Shown here one piece after another: positions 28,088 through 36,358 of a DNA stretch of 64,000 nt. The DNA lies in NCBI GenBank assembly GCA_902517615.1, contig CABYCY010000002.1:1-64000 (forward strand), read 5' to 3'. Each line of letters begins with the position of its first letter. The stretch's first letter is position 1. The notes under the pieces are model-generated. The model worked only from the letters and a program-made list of their open reading frames with translations. It ran no database searches and was not told where the DNA came from. The position numbers were made by a program, and so were the translations under genes. Source of the stretch: an uncultured Pelagibacteraceae bacterium (GTDB lineage: Bacteria; Pseudomonadota; Alphaproteobacteria; Pelagibacterales; Pelagibacteraceae).

Positions 28088-29113
28088 TTAAAAACTACTA
28101 TCAAAAATAAATTTTATATTTTCGACAACTTTATTTGGAAAATCAAAAACTTCTTTATACCCATCTAATTGATCGGGGTTAATTTTTCTGTCTCTATAAA
28201 TTGAAAAATTATTTAATAATTTTTTTTCGAGTAAGTAGCAATGATATAAAGGTTTTTTAACACACTTAATAAGTTTATAAATTACGAATTCTTTAGATAG
28301 TCTATCTACAATCTTTTTAGCTGTAATTCCGATCTTATATCTTTTTTTATTGTTAATTAAAACGGAGGCAAAATATAATTTCCCTTTTTTATTTGCTAGA
28401 TCAGGGTTTCTTTTAAATACTTCTTCGTTATATCTTCCCTCATTTCCAATATTTTTATTACCTAAATTAAGAGCTTCTCTAATAGTTAATCCTCTATTTA
28501 ATCTATTTCGCAAAAGACTTGAGGAAAAATTAAAATTTCTACACAAATGTTCTCTATTTCGATAAAATTGACCTTCGAAATAGAATGAGTCTACAGTGGG
28601 TCTCATTTCTAATTTAAAAGCTTGTTTTATTGTAAATCCTTTTTGTAATACAGCTCTAACATTTTCGGGAATTAAACCATACTCTCTAGCAGCTTCAGAA
28701 ATGGTCCTGAATTCTTTTCCTTCAACTGTTATACTTGTAGCAGTTCCAGATCCTAAATCATCATTTGGAACATAATGAAACCTAGCTGGAGTAGTTAATG
28801 CTTCTTCAAAAGACCAACCACGATCCATCCTTTTTCTTACTGTTATTTCTTTGATGTTATTTATTTTACAAGCTTGTCTCTTTGATTTGTATCCAACACC
28901 ATTAACTATATATCTGTATCTTTGTTTGATTATTGGTTTAACATAATTTTTTCTTTTTTTTTCTGGGACCAAATTGTCCCCTCTGCAACCTCTCGAATAT
29001 CTTTTGTATACGCAATTTAAAGTCATTCCATACTCTTTAGCTATCGAGGGAAGGTTTGGATATTCCACTCCCTCGACAATATGACTACCTAATCTAGAAA
29101 TTATTTTTCCCAT
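28088..29113 (-). CDS. GIY-YIG (T5orf172/MUG113)-like protein with NUMOD-like repeats
   Basis: The first 230 residues contain about four short helix-turn-helix-like units of the NUMOD kind, for example EGKEFRTISEAAREYGLIPE and KSKRQACKINNIKEITVRKRMDRGWSFEEAL. These modules bind DNA in homing endonucleases. The C-terminal part has KLYFASVLINNKKRYKIGIT followed by DRLSKE and a later E-K-K-LL, which resembles the GIY-YIG core of T5orf172/MUG113 proteins with the K-x-G-I-T and R motifs. A homing or mobility nuclease is the best guess; activity is not proven. Confidence 0.65.
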   Translation of the reverse strand: MGKIISRLGSHIVEGVEYPNLPSIAKEYGMTLNCVYKRYSRGCRGDNLVPEKKRKNYVKPIIKQRYRYIVNGVGYKSKRQACKINNIKEITVRKRMDRGWSFEEALTTPARFHYVPNDDLGSGTATSITVEGKEFRTISEAAREYGLIPENVRAVLQKGFTIKQAFKLEMRPTVDSFYFEGQFYRNREHLCRNFNFSSSLLRNRLNRGLTIREALNLGNKNIGNEGRYNEEVFKRNPDLANKKGKLYFASVLINNKKRYKIGITAKKIVDRLSKEFVIYKLIKCVKKPLYHCYLLEKKLLNNFSIYRDRKINPDQLDGYKEVFDFPNKVVENIKFIFDSSF

Positions 29114-29118
29114 ATTTC

Positions 29119-29466
29119 TTAAGTAGATTTTTTGTCTCTCCTTTCTTTTAGGGCATCTATGAAATCAATAACTTCACCCAAATCTTCTCCGTCTTGTGTA
29201 CTTTCCGCAATACACTCAACATCTTGAGGGATTCTTTTGTTTTTTCCATCTTCAGCAAAACCTTTCATGCCTTCTGTAAAGACTTTGTGAGGTTCTTCAG
29301 TTGCAAGCTTAATCATTCCACGAGCTATAGTTGATGTCATCTCGTATTCTTCTGAAGTCATTTTCGAAGATGAATTCATCAAAATACCACACGTAAATCC
29401 ACGTTCCCATGGGGAAACCATTACCTGAACTGAGTTTGTTATATTTAGTTTATTTTCTTTTTTCAT
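29119..29466 (-). CDS. Small acidic protein of unknown function
   Basis: This 115-residue protein shows VMVSPWERGFTCGILMN in the first part, a helical middle, and a charged acidic end (EDLGEVIDFIDALKERRDKK). No family is recognised. It overlaps the upstream 76-codon gene by four bases (ATGA) and lies five bases before the GIY-YIG-like gene, so a five-gene minus-strand unit from 29693 to 27802 or longer is likely. Phage-type accessory origin is a guess. Confidence 0.5.
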   Translation of the reverse strand: MKKENKLNITNSVQVMVSPWERGFTCGILMNSSSKMTSEEYEMTSTIARGMIKLATEEPHKVFTEGMKGFAEDGKNKRIPQDVECIAESTQDGEDLGEVIDFIDALKERRDKKST

Positions 29467-29693
29467 ATTTCAATACATTCGCCCTCGATGAAGGGTTCAT
29501 CTTCCAAAACCTCTTCATTAAGTTTTAAGTTTTCTTCGTTTAAGAGTATCTTGGAGTAAGATGATGCTATTTTTGCCTCAACAAGAGCGGACAGGCATCC
29601 CCAGGTGATATTTGTTTTTTTTCCTTTCTGTAGCGTTATTTCAACCAAAGGATAAATAGTTTTTTTTAATTTAACTAATTTGCCTGTCTTCAT
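29463..29693 (-). CDS. Small protein of unknown function
   Basis: This 76-residue protein has a basic first third and a strongly acidic last third (EEVLEDEPFIEGECIEI). No family is recognised. The start is the ATG at 29693. Upstream lies the three-arm inverted repeat at 29742-29782, which could control expression of this unit. Confidence 0.5.
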   Translation of the reverse strand: MKTGKLVKLKKTIYPLVEITLQKGKKTNITWGCLSALVEAKIASSYSKILLNEENLKLNEEVLEDEPFIEGECIEI

Positions 29694-29741
29694 AGGCGTT
29701 TATTTAAAACTATTTTTAAAGATTAATAGTCTTTGAAAATT

Positions 29742-29782
29742 TAGAAGAACAAAATTTATGTTCTTCTAATTATAGAAGAACA
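29742..29782 (-). promoter_or_regulatory. Three-arm inverted repeat with two exclusive hairpins
   Basis: A 10-base word occurs three times as TAGAAGAACA, its complement TGTTCTTCTA, and TAGAAGAACA (29742-29751, 29759-29768, 29773-29782). The middle arm can pair with either neighbour: a 7-base loop in one case, a 4-base loop in the other. It begins just past the stop of the zinc-ribbon gene and precedes the next minus-strand gene. On the plus strand the 4-base-loop hairpin is followed directly by six T, the form of an intrinsic terminator. It may block antisense transcription or act as an attenuator. Confidence 0.6.
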
Positions 29783-29786
29783 TTTT

Positions 29787-30434
29787 TTATATAATTTTTT
29801 GCCAGATTTCCCAAAATTTTTCATTCTTAAAACAAGCTAAAGCATGTTTATAAGTAGTTTTATCTTTATCAAAACAACTAATCATAAAATCTTTATTATT
29901 ATATTTTCGTTTTAAAAGATGGTTTACTATTGATTTTTCATATAACCTTTTTTCAATCTTAACCTGATTTTTAATTTTCATATCATCTACAGGTAGTTTT
30001 GGGAAAATTTTAAATCTTTGAGTCCAATACTCTTTATATATTAAAACTTGATCAATAGTATTTGTTCTAGGTCTAGCATTATATTTTTTAGTAGTTAATT
30101 TGCCATTTTTTTTAGTAGTTACAATTATTTTTAATTTTCTATTTTCCTTAATAACTTTTACATTATTAGCAAGAAGTTGAATTTTTTCTGGAAAATTTAC
30201 TAAGTCATACATCAAATGTATAAACCTGTTCTCAACATACATTTTGAATCTATAGTTTGACCACTTAATTCTGTTATCAATTTTTCTTTTTTTCAAAATT
30301 TTTTTTGGCATTTCAACAGTTTCAAATTCATATCCACATATACAATGTCTTTTTCTAACTATTGAAGATTTTCCTGTTAATGGTTGTGAAGAAATTAAAG
30401 ATGTATTAGATTTTTTACAATTCGGACATAACAT
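29787..30434 (-). CDS. Zinc-ribbon protein of unknown function
   Basis: This 215-residue protein starts with a four-Cys zinc ribbon (LCPNCKKS, then RHCICGYEFETVE) that resembles the N-terminal ribbon of NrdR and of other nucleic-acid-binding proteins. The ATP-cone of NrdR is absent. The rest is Lys-rich with no known domain. It is the first gene of the minus-strand block, 43 bases from repeat copy 5. DNA or RNA binding is likely but unproved. Confidence 0.55.
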   Translation of the reverse strand: MLCPNCKKSNTSLISSQPLTGKSSIVRKRHCICGYEFETVEMPKKILKKRKIDNRIKWSNYRFKMYVENRFIHLMYDLVNFPEKIQLLANNVKVIKENRKLKIIVTTKKNGKLTTKKYNARPRTNTIDQVLIYKEYWTQRFKIFPKLPVDDMKIKNQVKIEKRLYEKSIVNHLLKRKYNNKDFMISCFDKDKTTYKHALACFKNEKFWEIWQKII

Positions 30435-30477
30435 AAAACTATTACTTCTTGTTTTTGTTATGGGATTTTATAGGATA

Positions 30478-30514
30478 ACTAGGCACCAGACTAGGCAAAT
30501 TAGAGATAAAACAA
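30478..30514 (+). repeat. 37-bp island repeat, copy 5
   Basis: ACTAG-N7-ACTAG-N6-TAGAGATAAAACAA, 13 bases upstream of the GTG start of the intact 75-codon gene. It differs from copy 4 at one or two bases. It is probably carried by the right end of the second insert, since the region before the leftmost truncated gene copy does not have it. Confidence 0.82.
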
Positions 30515-30527
30515 GAAAAGTGAAGAT

Positions 30528-30755
30528 GTGAATAAAGAAAACGCAAGTAAACTGTGGAAAATTATTCAGGAAGCTGGTGATTATTTGGTAGGACAATTAC
30601 CAGACCACCCCAATCATCCTAAAGGTAGAAACCCATACGCACATGTAGCTATTTGTGTGAAAAGTAAATTTAATGTTAGTTATAAGGACATTCCTGATGA
30701 GCAATACGAAGAAGTAATACAATATATTGAATTCTTAAAAGAGAATCCTAGTTAG
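30528..30755 (+). CDS. Small conserved-looking protein, insertion target gene
   Basis: This 75-residue protein of unknown function starts at a GTG and has no signal peptide or membrane segment. A Pro/His/Asn-rich centre (LPDHPNHPKGRNPYAHVAIC) is followed by an acidic helical end. Its first 20 codons are repeated at 22665 and 24648. That two inserts target its 5' end and restore its start suggests the gene is worth keeping intact. The end overlaps the opposing threonine aldolase gene by eight bases. Confidence 0.75.
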   Translation: MNKENASKLWKIIQEAGDYLVGQLPDHPNHPKGRNPYAHVAICVKSKFNVSYKDIPDEQYEEVIQYIEFLKENPS

Positions 30756-31797
30756 CCTTAATAGTTTCTAATAATTCATCAACATCACTATCTTTAGTGT
30801 TCCAAGCAGCCACTAATCTAACTGCTTTTCCATCCAATTCTTCTTCATTCATTTTATAACCCTTAGAATTTAAATGTTCGATCTTATTTCTTGGAAACTT
30901 TGCAAATACTTCATTTGCCTCTGTAGGATATGTAATTTCAATATCATTATGTTCTTCTAATCCATCACTAAGTTTTTTACCCATTTTATTTGCATGCTTG
31001 GCATTTCTTAACCACACATCATTTGAAATATAAGCATCTAATTGTGCTGATACAAAACGCATTTTAGATAATAGATGCCCTGCTCTTTTCATTAAAAAAG
31101 CAATATCACCAACTAATTCTTTTTTAAAAAAGATGATTGCTTCAGCTGCCAAACAACCATTTTTTGTTGCCCCAAATGACAATACATCAATACCAGATTT
31201 CCATGTCATTTCTGCTGGCGTTACATCTAGGGAAACTAATGCATTAGCAAATCTTGCTCCATCCATATGCATATTCAAGTTATGTTTATGTGCTATATCA
31301 GATATCTTTTTTATTTCATCTATTTGATAAACTTCACCTGTCTCACAAACCTGTGTAATACTAACTGATGAAGGTTGGGTATGATGGACAATTCCTTTTC
31401 CACCTATTGATTGATCCAACTCCTCTGCAGTTATTTTTCCCATTATTCCATTTAAAGTGACTAATTTTCCTCCTCCTGTATAAAATTCTGGCGCACCACA
31501 TTCATCAGTATTTATATGTGACATCTTATGACAATAAATATTTCCATAAGAAGGTGTCATTGTAGATAAAGCTAAAGCATTTGCTGCCGTACCAGAAGCA
31601 GTAGGAAAAATAATTACTTCTTTTTCAAAGATTTCTGAAAACTTATCCTGCAATTCAGTTGAAATTGGATCGTTACCATAAGGAGTACTATCTCCCTCAT
31701 TAGCTTTTAAAATTGCATCTAAAACTTCAGGACAAGCACCAGTAACATTGTCTGAAGCGAATTTAACTCGCTCTCTTTTTATTTTAATTTTTGCCAT
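30748..31797 (-). CDS. ltaE: Low-specificity threonine aldolase
   Basis: This 349-residue PLP enzyme cleaves L-threonine or allo-threonine to glycine and acetaldehyde. The fold-type I pattern includes DNVTGACPEVLDAI at the N-terminus, FPTASGTAANALAL, LNMHMDGARFANA (PLP-ring Asp) and the PLP Lys in SFGATKNG. It lies two bases after the amidinotransferase gene. Glycine made here could feed the amidinotransferase or the glycine cleavage system at 53-58 kb. Confidence 0.92.
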   Translation of the reverse strand: MAKIKIKRERVKFASDNVTGACPEVLDAILKANEGDSTPYGNDPISTELQDKFSEIFEKEVIIFPTASGTAANALALSTMTPSYGNIYCHKMSHINTDECGAPEFYTGGGKLVTLNGIMGKITAEELDQSIGGKGIVHHTQPSSVSITQVCETGEVYQIDEIKKISDIAHKHNLNMHMDGARFANALVSLDVTPAEMTWKSGIDVLSFGATKNGCLAAEAIIFFKKELVGDIAFLMKRAGHLLSKMRFVSAQLDAYISNDVWLRNAKHANKMGKKLSDGLEEHNDIEITYPTEANEVFAKFPRNKIEHLNSKGYKMNEEELDGKAVRLVAAWNTKDSDVDELLETIKAN

Positions 31798-31799
31798 AA

Positions 31800-32915
31800 T
31801 TATTGTTTTGGAAAGTAATCTTTTAGTTCACCATCCCTATAAACGTCCGCTGTACAACAATGTAAACCTCCACCAAAAGCGTAAGCATCTCTAAGCTCAA
31901 CAAGCACAACTTCCATCCCTAATTTATCTAATTGTTCAGCTTGATAGACTTCACTTTTTTCAACACATACCGTCTTAGGGTCTAAAACTAAAACATTCAT
32001 TGATAGCCATGTTGATGAATAACACAAAGGTGGTGGTTCATTGTGTGCAGGTTGAGCACTATCTACAATTTCCCAACCATTTTCTTCAAATAATTTTCTT
32101 TGGTCTTTTGGAAGTCTTCTTTGGGGATTGTTGATAATTAAACCCTCTTTAATTGGCGTAAATGTTGCATCAATATGAATTGGATACGGATCACCTGGAA
32201 AGTTGACAGCATGAACTCTGTGATCTTTATAATGTCTTTTTAACCAATCAATTCCCTTCAAATTTGTTGTAAATCCATGCTGAACAACTAAATCTTTACC
32301 AAATCTTAATACATCTGCTGCATCAAATAATGGTTCTTCTTCTGTGGTTACAAAAAATTTTTTTTCTGTCCACTCTAATCTTTTTTGAACACCAATTTTA
32401 TCTGATAGATAATCTTTTCTATAATCTACATCTGTTAATCTTGGCTTAGGAGCAGACTCATGTCTCATATTTGGATCTTGATTATAATAATCTTTTAAAA
32501 GCGGTCGGTAACATAAGTATTCAAACCATCGACAACGATAACTCATTGTAGCTTCTAAAATTTCGTTACCAATAGTTAACAAAACATCTCGTGGAGGCAT
32601 ACATCCAAACATCGTCTCAGCTTCCCAATCAGGTGTAGATGTTTTTTGATTAAAATCTATTGGTGTTGGTCTATCAACTTTAATTCCTCTTTTTTGAAGC
32701 ATGTTAGAAAAATCATCTAACAATTGGTTTGCTTTATCAACTGTGTCTTTTTTTCTTGGTCCAAACTGCCCACGCATATCACTTTCTTCTGGAACTTTTG
32801 CATCTAATGCTGGTTCAGGTGCTGGTATACATGTACCGTCTGCTTTACCAACAATCACATGCTTTAATGGATCCCATTCATTCCAACTATTAACAATAGT
32901 TTTATTCTCGCTCAT
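31800..32915 (-). CDS. L-arginine:glycine amidinotransferase family
   Basis: This 371-residue enzyme transfers the amidino group of arginine to an amine, classically glycine, giving guanidinoacetate and ornithine. The catalytic residues of the family are present: FDAADVLR (D198/D201), HIDATF (H247, D249) and the nucleophile in GGGLHCCTAD (C353). Similarity to animal GATM runs through WLSMNVLVLD. Bacterial relatives can act on inosamine phosphates or other acceptors, so glycine as acceptor is an inference. It sits five bases downstream of creatinase in one probable operon. Confidence 0.88.
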   Translation of the reverse strand: MSENKTIVNSWNEWDPLKHVIVGKADGTCIPAPEPALDAKVPEESDMRGQFGPRKKDTVDKANQLLDDFSNMLQKRGIKVDRPTPIDFNQKTSTPDWEAETMFGCMPPRDVLLTIGNEILEATMSYRCRWFEYLCYRPLLKDYYNQDPNMRHESAPKPRLTDVDYRKDYLSDKIGVQKRLEWTEKKFFVTTEEEPLFDAADVLRFGKDLVVQHGFTTNLKGIDWLKRHYKDHRVHAVNFPGDPYPIHIDATFTPIKEGLIINNPQRRLPKDQRKLFEENGWEIVDSAQPAHNEPPPLCYSSTWLSMNVLVLDPKTVCVEKSEVYQAEQLDKLGMEVVLVELRDAYAFGGGLHCCTADVYRDGELKDYFPKQ

Positions 32916-32920
32916 AAGAA

Positions 32921-34138
32921 TTAGTTTTTTATAATATTATTATCTGGGCCGAAAGGAAATTTTGTAATATTTTCAGAAGCATCTTTACCAATTACTAAAA
33001 TATCATGCTCACGATAGCCACCTGCACCAGCATTACCTTCTGGTATCATAATCATTGGTTCCATTGATACCACCATGTTTTCTTGAAGCTCTGTATCAAT
33101 ATCCTCTCTCAATTCTAATCCTGCTTCTCTTCCATAAAAATGAGAAAGCATCCCAAAAGAATGTCCATATCCAAAACTTCTATATTGAAGATATCCAAGT
33201 TCTGCAAAAAGTTCATTTAGTTCATGACAAATATCAGAGCATTTTACTCCTGGCTTTATAAGTTCTAATCCTCTCTTATGAACTTTGACATTTGCTTCCC
33301 AGGCTTTTAAAGAGTCATCATCTACATTTTCCAAAAATAAAGTTCTTTCTAAAGCCGTATAGTATCCTGAAATCATAGGAAATGTATTAAGAGATAAAAT
33401 ATCTCCTTTAACTAACTTTCTATTTGTTTTTGGATTGTGAGCTCCATCAGTATTTATCCCAGATTGAAACCAAACCCAAGTATCCATATATTCTGCTCCT
33501 GGATAAGTTTTGGCTATTTCTCTTTCCATTTTATCTCGACCTGCAATAGCAACTTCAATCTCTGTATTGCCTGCACGAATATTTTTTACAATTTCTTCAC
33601 CTCCTAAGTCAGCTATTCTTGCTCCATTTTTAATAATTTCTATTTCTTCACTTGATTTAATCATTCTCAATTTCATTAAATCATTAGAAATGTCACTAAA
33701 GACTGAAAAAGTGAATATAGATCCAATTTTTTCTCTCATATCTAGAGTCACATGATCATTTTCAATGCCAATACTTTTTGGAGGATCGTCTCTCCCAATA
33801 ATTGAAACAATTGCTCTAAGGAAATTATCTCTCTTCCAGTCGGTATAAATTACATTATCACAATGAGATCTTCGCCATGGTTGACTGGCATCAATATTTG
33901 CGGAGATAGTTGATATTTTATTCTTTGTTATCACACATCCATATGGTCTTCCGAATGAACAATAAATGAAACCTGTATAATATGCTACGTTATGCATGGA
34001 AGTTAAAATAACCATATCAATATTATTTTTATCCATAACATCTCTTAATTTATTAATTCGGTTATCATATTCTTTGTTTGAAAAAGGTAATTTAACTTTT
34101 TCTCCATTTTTTAATTCAAAAAAATCTGGTCGTTCCAT
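32921..34138 (-). CDS. Creatinase (creatine amidinohydrolase)
   Basis: Creatinase hydrolyses creatine to sarcosine and urea. The 405-residue protein has the M24 pita-bread fold but not its metal ligands. Residues of the Pseudomonas enzyme are all present with an offset of 0 to 2: F62 and R64 (CSFGRPYG), the catalytic His as H234 (TDGAHNP), E264 (GYYTALERT), R337 (YGREAGLELRED) and E360 (VSMEPMIM). The match continues to the C-terminus (NITKFPFGPDNNII). Activity on guanidinoacetate or another guanidino compound is possible, given the neighbouring amidinotransferase. Confidence 0.9.
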   Translation of the reverse strand: MERPDFFELKNGEKVKLPFSNKEYDNRINKLRDVMDKNNIDMVILTSMHNVAYYTGFIYCSFGRPYGCVITKNKISTISANIDASQPWRRSHCDNVIYTDWKRDNFLRAIVSIIGRDDPPKSIGIENDHVTLDMREKIGSIFTFSVFSDISNDLMKLRMIKSSEEIEIIKNGARIADLGGEEIVKNIRAGNTEIEVAIAGRDKMEREIAKTYPGAEYMDTWVWFQSGINTDGAHNPKTNRKLVKGDILSLNTFPMISGYYTALERTLFLENVDDDSLKAWEANVKVHKRGLELIKPGVKCSDICHELNELFAELGYLQYRSFGYGHSFGMLSHFYGREAGLELREDIDTELQENMVVSMEPMIMIPEGNAGAGGYREHDILVIGKDASENITKFPFGPDNNIIKN

Positions 34139-34149
34139 AATAAAAATAT

Positions 34150-35055
34150 TTAGTTTAATGCGATGTATCTTTTATTCCATCTCATAATCAGACTATAATA
34201 AAATAAAGACACAAAAAGAAAAAAACCACCAATGATAGTATTTGTCGATGGAACTTCATTAATTCCTAATATTGGTAACCAAACCCAAAAAATTCCACCA
34301 ACAACTTCCGTTAAAGACAACAATGTTAATTCAGCCGCAGGAATTGCTTTGGAGCCAATTGAGTATAAAATTAATCCAAAACATACTAAAGTGCCATGAA
34401 GTGAAAACAAAGATCCATTGTAGCTTGAGGAAAAGAATACTAAATCATTTGATAAAATTACAATTGTTGCAAATACAAAACAAAAAAATCCTGCGAAAGC
34501 TACGGTTGTAAATTTTGGAGTTTCTTTTCTCCACCTTAGGGTTACTGAAAATACTGAAAAACCTATTGATGATGTTAATCCAAAAATAAAACCAATTAAA
34601 GATTTTTCACCAGAATTACCAACTGCCATAATAACTATTCCTGCTGTTGCAATAATTATTGAAATCCAAACATTAATAGAAATCTTTTCTCTTAAAAACA
34701 AAAACGCTAAAAGTGCAGTAAAAAACGGCATTGCAGCTAAGCAAAGTAAAGTAACAGCTGCACTAGTATTTGTGATTGAATATATAAAAGTAATCATGGC
34801 AATCCCTAAACCAGAGCCACCTATTACTCCTGATAGACCTATCTTGTAATAATTTTTGTAAAAATTTTTTCCTTCTTCAAAAAATAAATAAAGATTTAAC
34901 AATATAAAAATAGTTAAACCTCTTCCAAATATGTATTGCCATGGTGCTAAATGAGGATTATCCATATATCTGACTACCAAAGGACCAAAGGACCAAAGAA
35001 GACCTGCAAAAAGTACAACTGGAACAGCAATTCTTGGATTTCTTAACTCTAACAT
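34150..35055 (-). CDS. EamA-family (DMT) transporter
   Basis: This 301-residue protein has ten membrane segments in two EamA repeats (first ends AAMPFFTALLAFLFLREKIS; second has LTEVVGGIFWVWLPILG). It is the first gene of the minus-strand unit with creatinase, amidinotransferase and threonine aldolase, 11 bases upstream of creatinase. A role in moving a guanidino compound, urea-cycle amino acid or osmolyte is a context-based guess. Confidence 0.84.
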   Translation of the reverse strand: MLELRNPRIAVPVVLFAGLLWSFGPLVVRYMDNPHLAPWQYIFGRGLTIFILLNLYLFFEEGKNFYKNYYKIGLSGVIGGSGLGIAMITFIYSITNTSAAVTLLCLAAMPFFTALLAFLFLREKISINVWISIIIATAGIVIMAVGNSGEKSLIGFIFGLTSSIGFSVFSVTLRWRKETPKFTTVAFAGFFCFVFATIVILSNDLVFFSSSYNGSLFSLHGTLVCFGLILYSIGSKAIPAAELTLLSLTEVVGGIFWVWLPILGINEVPSTNTIIGGFFLFVSLFYYSLIMRWNKRYIALN

Positions 35056-35104
35056 ATAGAGAAATCTAATTGTAAAAAGATTTTTCTACAACAAAAATAC
35101 GTTT

Positions 35105-36358
35105 TTAAATTAAGGTTTGATTTGTATGGTTTGGAAAAAAACAATCTACGATTTCACCCTTCTTAAATTTACTTTTTCCTGCAGGAAGTAATGCCCAATT
35201 ATTGGAATTTACGAATGATTTAACTCTAAAGGACTCCTGTCCTTTTAAAATTTCAACTTCTATTTTTCCATCTTTAGTTGTGCTTATTTTACTTTTAGCA
35301 AACCTCGTAAATTTCTTTTTTTTAAAAAAACCATTTTTCAAAACAGCACGAATAGGTTTTTCAACTGGTAGACCTAAGATATTTGCGATGTAAGGAATTA
35401 CAAAAAATCTAAAACAAGCAGCTGATGACATTGGATTGCCTGGTAATCCAAAAATTGCTTTATGTTTAGATTTAATTTTTGCAAATAAAATTGGTTTTCC
35501 TGGTCTAATTGCAACGCTTTTAAAGTATTCAGACAGTTTAAAGTTTTTAACTACGCTCGGTATATAGTCATATTTACCAGCAGAAACTGCACCTGATGTA
35601 ATAATAATATCATTTTTATTATTTAACATTTTTTTTATTTTACTTTTAAAAATACTTTGGTGATTATCTTTTAATATACCTCCATTTTCAAAATTAAATA
35701 AAAAGTTTTCATTTAAATTTTTGATATAGTGACTATTTGAATTTCTTACCTTCCAACTCGGAACATTGTCTTTATCAGTAATTTCATTACCAGTAGAAAA
35801 AAATAGAATGTTAATTTTTTTTTTAACTTTAATTTTCTTTATTCCCAAAGTTTTAAAAGCTAAAATATGATTTGGTTGAACTATATTGTTTTTTTTAAGA
35901 ATAACTTCACCTTTTTTAAAATCAGAACCAGTGAACCTAATATGTTTATGTTTCTTAATTTTTTGATCTATTAAAATATATTTTTTATTAGTTTTATTTG
36001 GATAAAAATTTATTTGCTCAATAGGAATAATCGTATCAAAACCTTTTGGAAGTATCCCTCCTGTCATTATCTCTATTGCATCAAATTTTTTAATTTTTTT
36101 CTTTAATGGTTTAGAACCAGCAGCAATCGAGCCGATTATTTTAAATTGTTTTTTTGATTTTTTTTTAATTCGATTGGTATCTTTCGAATTAATTGCATAT
36201 CCATCAAAAGCAGCATTATCACCAGTTGGATAATTTATGCTTGAATAAACATTGCTAGAAACAAGTCTATTTAAAGAATTTACACTATTAATTATCTCAT
36301 CTTTAATTTTAATTTTTGCTTTTTTTAATATTTTCTTGGATTGTTCGTAACTAATCAT
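35105..36358 (-). CDS. moeA: Molybdopterin molybdenumtransferase
   Basis: MoeA inserts molybdate into adenylylated molybdopterin. The 417-residue protein shows NYPTGDNAAFDGYAI, MTGGILPKGFDTIIPIEQ, the MoCF-fold motif TSGAVSAGKYDYIP and GLPGNPMSSAACF, then the C-terminal domain. It overlaps mobA by four bases. The Mo-formate dehydrogenase a few kilobases away is the obvious client. Confidence 0.93.
   Translation of the reverse strand: MISYEQSKKILKKAKIKIKDEIINSVNSLNRLVSSNVYSSINYPTGDNAAFDGYAINSKDTNRIKKKSKKQFKIIGSIAAGSKPLKKKIKKFDAIEIMTGGILPKGFDTIIPIEQINFYPNKTNKKYILIDQKIKKHKHIRFTGSDFKKGEVILKKNNIVQPNHILAFKTLGIKKIKVKKKINILFFSTGNEITDKDNVPSWKVRNSNSHYIKNLNENFLFNFENGGILKDNHQSIFKSKIKKMLNNKNDIIITSGAVSAGKYDYIPSVVKNFKLSEYFKSVAIRPGKPILFAKIKSKHKAIFGLPGNPMSSAACFRFFVIPYIANILGLPVEKPIRAVLKNGFFKKKKFTRFAKSKISTTKDGKIEVEILKGQESFRVKSFVNSNNWALLPAGKSKFKKGEIVDCFFPNHTNQTLI

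Noticed and set aside
29787..30434. NrdR transcription repressor
   Set aside because: Only the zinc ribbon resembles NrdR; the ATP-cone domain is absent and the protein is longer and Lys-rich.
24598..30514. Five-copy 37-bp repeat as a CRISPR array
   Set aside because: Copies are 0.2 to 2.7 kb apart with genes between them and no cas gene; spacing and content do not fit CRISPR.
32921..34138. Xaa-Pro aminopeptidase
   Set aside because: The M24 fold is present, but the metal ligands are not, while all creatinase active-site residues are.
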